The notes under the pieces: model-generated
What the model saw: the letters and a program-made list of their open reading frames with translations, nothing else
Told to the model about the DNA's origin: nothing
Database searches by the model: none
Position numbers and translations under genes: made by a program
Shown here: positions 43,249 to 49,763 of the stretch, piece after piece
Position numbering within the stretch: the stretch's first letter is position 1
Layout: the number at the start of each line of letters is the position of its first letter
Source: JBBIND01 sp037444075
Lineage (GTDB): Bacteria > Acidobacteriota > Terriglobia > Bryobacterales > Bryobacteraceae
Length of the DNA: 49,763 nucleotides
NCBI GenBank assembly: GCA_037444075.1
Contig: JBBIND010000022.1
Location: 1-49,763, forward strand
Direction of reading: 5' to 3'

Positions 43249-45405
43249 CTACTCCTTAGTCTCCTTTTCGTCCCGCGGCAAGGTGTCGAGCAGTTCCTTC
43301 CAGTCGAACCACTTCTCCTTGCCACGGATCCACTTCTCGAACCAGTTGTACTCGGAGACCATCTTCACGAGCTGAAAGCGCGGCTCAGTGATCCCGTGCC
43401 CCATGCGCGGGTAGACGATGAACTCGGTTGGCACGCCCAGCTTCTTGAGCGCCATGTGGAGTTCCTCGCTCTGTGGCCGCGGCACGCGCTGATCATCGTG
43501 TCCCACGTGAATCAGCGTGGGCGTCTTCGCGTTGCGGATGTAACGCAGTGGAGAGACTTCAATGTAGTGATCCCAATTCTCGTAAGGCAGGCCTTTGAAG
43601 TAGAACTCCCGGTTGCTCTGAACGTCAGTCTGCGCGTAGAGGGAGATCCAGTTCACGGCGCCGGCGCCTGAGGAAATCGCCTTGAAACGGTCCGTGCGCG
43701 TCAATGTCCAGTTGGACCAGTGTCCCCCTGCGCTCCAGCCCATCATGCCCAGTTTGTCCGCGTCAGCCACACCCCGGCGAATGAGTTCGTCGACGCCGGT
43801 GATGATGTCGTCATAGGCCTGGCGGAAGTAATCTCCGGCAATCTCCATGCGGAAGCGTTCCCCATAGTTGGAGGAACCGCGGTAGTTCGGCTGGAACACC
43901 GCGTAGCCGCCGCCCGCGAACACGTGCGTGTAAGTGCCGTAGCTGGCCGAAAAGTTGCGCACGTAAGCTGCGGCGGGTCCCCCGTGCAACTGCACGATCA
44001 GCGGATAGCGCTTGCCGGCCTCATAGCCCACCGGCTTCACGAGCAGCCCCTCCACCGTGGCGCCGTCGCTCGATTTCCAGCGCACCGTTTCGTACTCGCC
44101 CAGAGCCAGGTCCTTCACTTGCGGATTGACATCCGTCAGCCGGCGCCACCGCGCCCGGTTCCCGGCGTCCGCCGGCGCCGCCAGGTAAAAGTCGCGCGGC
44201 TGGGTCGGGTCTTCGAATTGGATTACAAGCCGGCCGGCGTCCTGCGAGTAGCTGGCGGAAACAACGCCGTTCAGTTTGGTCACTTGCGCCGGTTCCTGGC
44301 CGTTGACTTCCAGTTCGTACAACTCTTCACTGACGCCCAGGCCATCCGTAAAGTAGATCTTCCGGCTGTCGTTGGACCAGGAGATGGATCTCACATCTCC
44401 GTCCCATTTGACCGGGAGCACCTTCCAGTCGCCTCCCTGGACCGGCCGCACAAACAGCCGGCTCCGGCGGAAGAAGGTGAATTCCTGGGGGCCCGTGAAC
44501 GCCACCCAACGGCCGTCGGGCGAAACCTGCGGCACGGACTCGCCGACCTGGTTCTGGGTGAGCCGCTCCAGTTTCTCCGTTTCCAGGTGCAGCAGGAACG
44601 CCTCGGATTGCCGGCTGTCGGCGTAACGGTTGGACGAGCCTCCCGTGAAACTGATGTAGCGTCCGTCGCGGCTGACATTGAAACTGCTCACCGAATGCTC
44701 CGCGCCTTTGGTGAGCTGTTTGAACTGCTTATCCTGCAGCCGGTATTCCCACATTTGGCGGGGAGGTCGCGGAGAGTCCACGATGCGCACGTCGAACCGC
44801 GAATCCATGCGGCGCTGCTCTTCGGGCTCGGCCTGGTCGACGGCCGAAAAATACAGGCGGCTCGAGTCGGGCGCCCAGGCTGCGCTGGTGAGTCCCGTCT
44901 TATGGCGTGGGACCTCGACGGACTTGCCCTCGCGCAAATCGTACAGGGCCAACTGCCGGTTTTCGCCCCTGCCGCCGAGCACGGCTACCCACCGGTTGTC
45001 ACGGCTGAAGCCGAACCAGGTGGCGCCTCCGGTTATGGCTGATATCTTCTTCGCTTCACCTCCGGCGACTGAGAGCAGGTAGACCTGGTTGGCGCCGTCC
45101 CGGTTTGACAGGAACGCCAGCCATTGCCCGTCGTGCGAGAAAGCCGGCGAGCTTTCGTCCTTATCAGCCGTGTACGTCAGTTGACGCCGCTGCCCGGTTT
45201 CCACCTCCGTCAGGTGGATTTCCGAGTAGCGCCGTCCCGCCTTCCAGTCCAGGCTGGTGAGCACATAGGCGAAGCGCTTTCCGTCCGCCGAGAGCGCGCC
45301 TTGGCTGGCCGAGTTGAAATGCAGAACGTCAAGGAACGTCATGGGGCGTGGATTTGCCCCGCAGACGCCGATAAGGCTAACGAGTAAGAGTGCTGGTCTC
45401 AGCAT
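43249..45405 (-). CDS. Secreted S9C-type prolyl-oligopeptidase-family peptidase
   Basis: 718 residues from the ATG at 45405. Signal peptide (MLRPALLLVSLIGVCGA), then a WD40/TolB-like beta-propeller (about 25-440) and an alpha/beta-hydrolase domain. Triad: Ser558 in GWSAGGHWSNW, Asp638 in HDDQRVP and His670 in RMGHGITEP. The family is acylaminoacyl- or dipeptidyl-peptidase-like and takes short peptides. The open frame reaches 45564, but the 53 extra residues precede a perfect signal peptide and are not expected to be translated. It diverges from the polysaccharide-export gene and converges on GH127 with a single base between stops. Confidence 0.92.
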   Translation of the reverse strand: MLRPALLLVSLIGVCGANPRPMTFLDVLHFNSASQGALSADGKRFAYVLTSLDWKAGRRYSEIHLTEVETGQRRQLTYTADKDESSPAFSHDGQWLAFLSNRDGANQVYLLSVAGGEAKKISAITGGATWFGFSRDNRWVAVLGGRGENRQLALYDLREGKSVEVPRHKTGLTSAAWAPDSSRLYFSAVDQAEPEEQRRMDSRFDVRIVDSPRPPRQMWEYRLQDKQFKQLTKGAEHSVSSFNVSRDGRYISFTGGSSNRYADSRQSEAFLLHLETEKLERLTQNQVGESVPQVSPDGRWVAFTGPQEFTFFRRSRLFVRPVQGGDWKVLPVKWDGDVRSISWSNDSRKIYFTDGLGVSEELYELEVNGQEPAQVTKLNGVVSASYSQDAGRLVIQFEDPTQPRDFYLAAPADAGNRARWRRLTDVNPQVKDLALGEYETVRWKSSDGATVEGLLVKPVGYEAGKRYPLIVQLHGGPAAAYVRNFSASYGTYTHVFAGGGYAVFQPNYRGSSNYGERFRMEIAGDYFRQAYDDIITGVDELIRRGVADADKLGMMGWSAGGHWSNWTLTRTDRFKAISSGAGAVNWISLYAQTDVQSNREFYFKGLPYENWDHYIEVSPLRYIRNAKTPTLIHVGHDDQRVPRPQSEELHMALKKLGVPTEFIVYPRMGHGITEPRFQLVKMVSEYNWFEKWIRGKEKWFDWKELLDTLPRDEKETKE

Positions 45406-45559
45406 GCTATTGAAGGTATCATTTCCTAGTACAAAGGTTGGGGTCGTCTCCGATGGAACGCGTATCTGCCTTTGTTTCAAAGGCTTGCAAGCTTCTGTCT
45501 GTTCAGGCCCGGCTTGGCGCCCAACGTCCCTAACATGCTTCCAAAGCAACTTGCTGTTG

Positions 45560-45565
45560 TACAAT
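45560..45565 (+). promoter_or_regulatory. Possible -10 box of the exopolysaccharide genes
   Basis: TACAAT about 60 bases before the first ATG (45628); no good -35 hexamer is found at the right spacing. Weak support. Confidence 0.25.
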
Positions 45566-45627
45566 GAGGAAATGGGCAGGCCGGACGGGCTTCCAAGCCG
45601 GACCCTCCAGCCTATCCGGGAGGAGGG

Positions 45628-46278
45628 ATGATGAAGCTCGCCGTGCTCCTAAGTGTGGCACTGGTTTTTTCTTGCGTTCCGGGTCTAGCCGTGCAGGCGC
45701 AGCAGCAAGGCAGGGAACGCCCGGCATCCAGTGAGCCACCACCCTCCAGCCCACAGAGTGTTGAGGCGCGCCCCGAAACCGGGGGCGCCGCTGCCCCGGT
45801 CGACCCGAAATCCTACATCATCGGTCCGGAGGACCGTTTGGCCGTCCATGTCTGGCGCGAGCCGGATGTTTCACAGGTTGTGATTGTCCGTCCGGACGGG
45901 AGGATAACGCTGCCCCTGGTGGGCGACGTGCAAGCCGGGGGATTGACTCCGCAGCAATTGTCCGGCAAGATCACCGAGGAACTAGCCAAGTTTCTGAACC
46001 GCCCTGAGGTGATGGTTTCCGTACTGGCTGTTCTCAGTAAGAAGTACTTCATCACGGGTGAAATCTACCGGACGGGCGCCTACCCGTTAGTGGTTCCAAC
46101 CACCGTGCTCGAGGCTCTCAGCTCCGCCGGCGGGTTCCGGGAATGGGCTGATCAGAAAAACATCATCATTCTTCGGGGAAATCGCAGGCTGAAATTCAAC
46201 TATAAAGATGTGATCCGGGGAAGGAACCTCAGCCAGAACATTTATCTCGAGAACGGGGACCACATTATCGTGCCTTGA
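45628..46278 (+). CDS. Polysaccharide export protein (Wza-like, outer membrane)
   Basis: 216 residues. Signal peptide (MMKLAVLLSVALVFSCVPGL), a disordered Pro/Ser-rich stretch (about 30-60), then the poly_export domain (about 62-140: YIIGPEDRLAVHVWREPDV and GRITLPLVGDVQAGGLTPQ) and one SLBB-type beta-grasp (about 145-216: FITGEIYRTGAYPLVVPTT). It forms the outer membrane or periplasmic exit for an exopolysaccharide. GGGAGGAGGG sits just before the ATG. The chain-length gene starts 86 bases downstream. Confidence 0.9.
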   Translation: MMKLAVLLSVALVFSCVPGLAVQAQQQGRERPASSEPPPSSPQSVEARPETGGAAAPVDPKSYIIGPEDRLAVHVWREPDVSQVVIVRPDGRITLPLVGDVQAGGLTPQQLSGKITEELAKFLNRPEVMVSVLAVLSKKYFITGEIYRTGAYPLVVPTTVLEALSSAGGFREWADQKNIIILRGNRRLKFNYKDVIRGRNLSQNIYLENGDHIIVP

Positions 46279-46364
46279 AGCGAGGGGCATTGCTGCCTGA
46301 CCGCTGAGTAATCGGTTGGGGGCGTGGCAGTTTCGAACACGGGTCATAGTGGAGACCAACGAGC

Positions 46365-48020
46365 ATGATTGAGCAAGACAACGAGCAGGGATCAGTTCCA
46401 CGCAGGACGCTCGACTTAGAGGATTACCTGGATATTCTCAGGCGCCGCAAGGCATGGCTGTTCGCCGCCTTGCTCGCCGGTCTGGCCACAGGCGTCGTCG
46501 TGGCCTTCCTATGGCCGGATACATACGTCTCCACAGCCGTAATCCGCGTTTTGCCTCCCCAGGTTCCCGAGCGGTTTGTTCCCACCAACGTCAACACCGA
46601 GATGACCCATCGCGTGAATCTGATGACGCAGGCCATCCTGAGCCGGACGACGTTGACTGCTTTGGTGGAGACCTACAACCTTTACCCCTCCCGGCGCAAA
46701 CGCCTCCCCATGGATCAGATCGTTGCCCGCATGCGCGCGGATATCCATATCGGCGCCCTGCAAAGCATCCAGCGCGAGAGTGGGCCAACGGCGTTGACGG
46801 CGTTCGAAGTTGCTTTTAGCTATGAGGACCGCCATCTTGCGCAGCGGGTTGCCCAGGATCTGGCCACGCGGTACGTGACCGAAAGCACGCGAGAGCGGGC
46901 CGGTCAGTCCGCCATGACGACTCAATTTCTGAGGGATCAGTGGGAGCAGGCCAAGGTTGAGCTGGAAAGCGTAGAAAGCCGGCTGGCGCGTTTCAATTCC
47001 GAAAACGCCGGACGGCTGCCGGACCAGTGGTCAGTGAACCTCCAGCAGATGAATGCGTTGGAGTCCAGGCTGGCGGCAGTCAATAACAGCGCCGGCCGCG
47101 CCGCCCAGGAGAAACTGTTGCTGGAATCCGAGCTCCGCATCGCGCAGGACCGGCTCAACGCTCTGAAGAAGGCCCCGCAGACGGCTGAAGAAGCCACTGC
47201 CCGTGACGAGAATCTGGCCCGCGTCGAAAGAGACATCCGGGCGCTGGAACGGACCCTCGCCTCCCTGAAGGAGAGCTACCGGGGTTCGCATCCGGACGTT
47301 CGCCGGGCGCAGGCGCAGCTGGGCGTCCTCGAGCGGGAGAAGCAGACCATCCTGGAGCGCCTCGCTGCCGCTGAAACCAGCGGCCAGCCGCAGTTGGTTT
47401 CGCCTCAGACGGCGTTGGAGATACGCGACCTGGAGAGTTCCGTGCAGAAACTGATGGCTCAGATTCACGCCAAGAGCATCGAAGCGGAGAACCTGGGCCG
47501 GGAAACGCAGCAGATCGCGGAGCGATTGCGTTCGCACCAGCGCCGCGTGGAAGTCCTCCCGGTGAGCCAGCAGGAATATTTACAATTGCAGCGGGAGCGG
47601 GACCTCGCTCAAAAGCGTTTCGATGACCTCAGTCAGAAAATGTCTCAGTCAGAGATCGCCTCGGATCTTGAAAACCGCCGCCAGGGCGAAATCATGGAGA
47701 TGCTGGACCAGGCCAACCTGCCACAGCGGGCGGAGGATCCCAACAGGTGGATCATTGTCGGCGCGGGTCTGGTGTTCGGCCTTGTCCTCGGATTCGCGAT
47801 GGCCGGCATGCGTGAACTGAAGGATCCTTCTCTGAAGAGCCTGAAGGACGTGCGCGTTTATACGCGCATGCCGATTCTGGGGAGTGTGCCGCTGCTCGAG
47901 GACGACTTCATCATCATGCGGAGGCGCAGGAACGCCTGGCTGGCCTGGTCCATCGCCTTAACCATTGCGGCCGCCGCGATGTCGGGTTCGGTTTATTACT
48001 ATTACGCCACGAAGCTATAA
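46365..48020 (+). CDS. Polysaccharide chain-length determinant (Wzz/GumC, exosortase-locus type)
   Basis: 551 residues. An N-terminal Wzz domain with membrane helix (about 34-52), a long coiled coil (about 185-425, rich in Leu, Glu, Arg, Ala), a second helix (about 464-484) and a third hydrophobic helix at the very end (about 525-543). The last helix is not usual for GumC but is seen in chain-length proteins of exosortase-linked loci. The Pro-rich segment before the second helix contains QANLPQRAEDPNRW. It controls polymer length and pairs with the tyrosine kinase that follows 24 bases later. Confidence 0.88.
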   Translation: MIEQDNEQGSVPRRTLDLEDYLDILRRRKAWLFAALLAGLATGVVVAFLWPDTYVSTAVIRVLPPQVPERFVPTNVNTEMTHRVNLMTQAILSRTTLTALVETYNLYPSRRKRLPMDQIVARMRADIHIGALQSIQRESGPTALTAFEVAFSYEDRHLAQRVAQDLATRYVTESTRERAGQSAMTTQFLRDQWEQAKVELESVESRLARFNSENAGRLPDQWSVNLQQMNALESRLAAVNNSAGRAAQEKLLLESELRIAQDRLNALKKAPQTAEEATARDENLARVERDIRALERTLASLKESYRGSHPDVRRAQAQLGVLEREKQTILERLAAAETSGQPQLVSPQTALEIRDLESSVQKLMAQIHAKSIEAENLGRETQQIAERLRSHQRRVEVLPVSQQEYLQLQRERDLAQKRFDDLSQKMSQSEIASDLENRRQGEIMEMLDQANLPQRAEDPNRWIIVGAGLVFGLVLGFAMAGMRELKDPSLKSLKDVRVYTRMPILGSVPLLEDDFIIMRRRRNAWLAWSIALTIAAAAMSGSVYYYYATKL

Positions 48021-48044
48021 CCGGCGTACCGGATTGGAGATGCT

Positions 48045-48908
48045 ATGAGTCGAGTTCACGACGCACTGCGCAAAGCCGAGCAGGCAGGCGCTATCCCTGC
48101 AGAGAAATCTGGTACAGCGGCTGCCCGGCCCGCGGCCCGAGCCAATGTTCCGTCCGCCGCCGACGGGATCCTCGACAACCTGACCGAAATCGCCTATACG
48201 CCCTTGGCAGGCGCGCATTTGCTGCATCCTGAAGATCCCAAGAAGGCTCCGGCTGAAGAGTTCCGCGCACTGCGCACGCGGATGAATCACCTGCAGAATC
48301 TGCAGCCCACCCATACGCTGGTGATTACCAGTCCCTCTCCGGCTGAGGGCAAGTCGTTCACCGCCACGAACCTGGCCCTGTCGCAAGCCCAATTGGAGGG
48401 CAACCCGACGCTCTTGGCGGATTTCGATTTTCGCCGCCCGGTGATGCACACGCTGTTTCAAATGGATCGCGAGCCAGGTCTTACCGACTACCTGCTGGGT
48501 GAGGCTCCGCTGAACCGGGTCATACGCAAGGTGGAAGGGCAGAACTTGTGGGTCGCCCCTGCCGGCAAGCCTGTTCTCAATCCCCTCGAACTACTCAACC
48601 TGGACGAGACGAAGAACCTCCTGGCGGAAATGCCCCGGCTCTTCAAGTGGACCATCCTGGACACGCCTCCCCTGTTGTTTGCCGCTGACGCCAATTTGCT
48701 CGCCACGCTTTGTGACGGCGCGCTTCTGGTAGTGCGCATCGGGACCACCAGCGTTGACTCGGTGACCCGTGCCGTCCAATCGCTGTGCGAGAACAACCTG
48801 CTTGGCGTGGTTGCCAATGCCGCCCATCTCGGCGAACTTTACAGCCATTACGCTTACTACCAGGCCTACTACCAGCACTCGGACAAGAGTGCGGAGGTTC
48901 CCGGCTAG
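48045..48908 (+). CDS. Bacterial tyrosine kinase (CpsD/CapB type)
   Basis: 287 residues, cytoplasmic. N-terminus MSRVHDALRKAEQAG, as in kinases of exosortase-associated loci. Walker A SPSPAEGKSFTATNLA (about 105-118), Walker A' LLADFDFRRP with the DxD pair kept, and Walker B WTILDTPPLLF. The tail has a tyrosine cluster YSHYAYYQAYYQ, the expected autophosphorylation site. It works with the preceding membrane protein to set polymer length. No glycosyltransferase, exosortase or polymerase gene follows; the next gene is a tRNA deacylase. Confidence 0.92.
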   Translation: MSRVHDALRKAEQAGAIPAEKSGTAAARPAARANVPSAADGILDNLTEIAYTPLAGAHLLHPEDPKKAPAEEFRALRTRMNHLQNLQPTHTLVITSPSPAEGKSFTATNLALSQAQLEGNPTLLADFDFRRPVMHTLFQMDREPGLTDYLLGEAPLNRVIRKVEGQNLWVAPAGKPVLNPLELLNLDETKNLLAEMPRLFKWTILDTPPLLFAADANLLATLCDGALLVVRIGTTSVDSVTRAVQSLCENNLLGVVANAAHLGELYSHYAYYQAYYQHSDKSAEVPG

Positions 48909-49074
48909 CCCTTCCTTAGCACCATTCGGCAGATCAGCCGTTCCTGCGGCCTGTCCCGGATACGCCGAACCTGATCGCGCGGCAAGCCGTCTTCTCTTCC
49001 TTGTCAATAGCTTATGCCTTACACTGGAAGAAACCGGCTGAAATGGCCGGAATCGCCAGTCAAAGGAGGATCCA

Positions 49075-49551
49075 ATGGCTATCCTTCCTAAGCTCCAGGA
49101 TTTGCTGGAGAAGAACCAGGTCAGCTATACCCACCACGTTCATGCCACCGTCTATACCGCCAAGGAAGTCGCCGCCGTGGAACGCGTGCCTGAGCACCGC
49201 GTCGCCAAGGTAGTGGTCTTTTCCGGCGACAACGGTTACGGCATGGCGGTGCTACCCGCCGACGAGGTGGTGGACTTGCAGGAATTGCGGGCGGCTCTCG
49301 GGCTCATGCGGGTTCGTCTGGCTACCGAGAAGGAGCTGGGCGAGCTGTTCGCGGATTGCGAACTGGGCGCTATGCCTCCGATGGGCAACCTTTATGGCAT
49401 GCCTGTTTACATGGAAAGCGACTTGTTGCAGGAGGAACGCATCGCCTTCAATGCGGGCACGCACCGGGATGTGGTCTATCTGCGGACGACGGACTACCAG
49501 AACCTGGTGAAGCCGACGATGCTGCATTTCAGCCGGCACGCTTCAGCCTGA
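49075..49551 (+). CDS. YbaK/EbsC-type aminoacyl-tRNA deacylase-like protein
   Basis: 158 residues. Members hydrolyse mis-charged tRNAs (Cys-tRNA(Pro), Ala-tRNA(Pro) and others). The family pattern is visible: YTHHVHATVYTAKEVAAVE, then the conserved Lys in RVAKVVVF, then GAMPPMGNLYGMPVYMESDL and IAFNAGTHRDVVYL. AAAGGAGG lies seven bases before the ATG. Which aminoacyl-tRNA is edited cannot be told. The gene stands 166 bases after the kinase and 88 bases before the sigma factor; nothing recognisable lies in these gaps. Confidence 0.85.
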   Translation: MAILPKLQDLLEKNQVSYTHHVHATVYTAKEVAAVERVPEHRVAKVVVFSGDNGYGMAVLPADEVVDLQELRAALGLMRVRLATEKELGELFADCELGAMPPMGNLYGMPVYMESDLLQEERIAFNAGTHRDVVYLRTTDYQNLVKPTMLHFSRHASA

Positions 49552-49639
49552 GCCCGGAAGATACTTTGCCCGTGCTCTTCGTCTTTCCAAGGCCGGATTG
49601 CGTCTTAATCCTTGACACCGAAAACACGGAGCCAATGAG

Positions 49640-49763
49640 TTGAGCTTTCGGGAGGTTGAGGATCGCAACTGGGTGGAGAAAGCCCGCCGCGGCGACCTGG
49701 AGGCCTCTAACCGCCTGGTCATCCGGTGGGAAAAACGCATCTATAACTACTTGTTGCGGATTA
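49640..49763 (+). CDS. N-terminus of an ECF sigma factor, cut by the right edge
   Basis: A reading frame starting with TTG at 49640 runs to the window end without a stop (41 codons). The residues NWVEKARRGDLEASNRLVIR and then WEKRIYNYLLRI match the start of region 2 of an extracytoplasmic-function sigma factor. A GGAG lies about nine bases upstream; the nearby ATG at 49635 is in another frame and hits TGA two codons later, so TTG is the likely start. A TTGACA at 49613-49618 lies upstream but no -10 is clear. Confidence 0.75.
   Translation, partial: MSFREVEDRNWVEKARRGDLEASNRLVIRWEKRIYNYLLRI

Noticed and set aside
43720..45042. 440-codon plus-strand frame opposite the S9C peptidase
   Set aside because: Antisense shadow; the peptidase triad and signal peptide are clear on the other strand.

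Overview
The window looks like chromosomal DNA of a high-GC soil-type Acidobacteriota, most likely the Bryobacterales/Solibacter lineage. The evidence is a secreted protein ending in the domain first described from Solibacter (TIGR03437 type), a 1,188-residue carboxypeptidase-regulatory/TonB-receptor-like outer membrane protein, twin-arginine Gfo/Idh/MocA oxidoreductases, a secreted sulfatase, a GH127 glycosidase and several secreted S9 peptidases. I see no phage, transposon, integrase, CRISPR array, rRNA or tRNA. The taxonomic call is inference from protein families; no search was run.

Layout. 1-613: start of a gene leaving the left edge on the minus strand, then a long AT-rich and repeat-bearing spacer. 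614-2638: small secreted lytic-transglycosylase-like protein and a secreted oxidoreductase. 2645-6635 (minus): the conserved ybeZ-ybeY-corC/tlyC-era housekeeping operon with a BON protein as its last, overlapping gene; its probable promoter lies in the tail of a truncated sugar-isomerase-like gene (6837-7418). 7718-8176: stand-alone RsbRD-type sensor domain. 8160-14737 (minus): Xaa-Pro aminopeptidase, CHASE2 histidine kinase, NtrC-type regulator and a secreted Solibacter-domain protein, all tightly spaced. 15019-16868: thiC and a coupled degenerate methyltransferase. 17028-23017 (minus): outer membrane receptor, second oxidoreductase, HisN/IMPase-type phosphatase. 23112-32355: copper-type P-ATPase, sulfatase (minus), S9D-like peptidase coupled to an ALDH7 dehydrogenase, and a site-2 protease with CBS domains. 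32385-40598 (minus): orphan fliM, guanine deaminase plus complete potABCD, then dciA-gatC-gatA-sod. 40726-43247: maf and GH127. 43249-45405 (minus): S9C peptidase. 45628-48908: Wza/Wzz/BY-kinase exopolysaccharide triad resembling exosortase-associated loci. 49075-49763: YbaK deacylase and the start of an ECF sigma factor cut by the right edge.

How it fits together. Most genes are housekeeping (ribosome maturation, tRNA-Gln/Asn amidation, thiamine synthesis, helicase loading) mixed with a secreted degradative repertoire for plant or microbial polysaccharides and peptides, plus envelope functions. I did not find an obviously new multi-gene system. The most unusual items are an NtrC-family regulator with an in-frame gap in its AAA+ core and a non-standard GAFTGA loop, a peptidase/kinase/regulator/secreted-protein cluster, a truncated TIM-barrel gene whose tail carries the likely ybeZ promoter, and an S9D peptidase translationally coupled to an ALDH7 enzyme.
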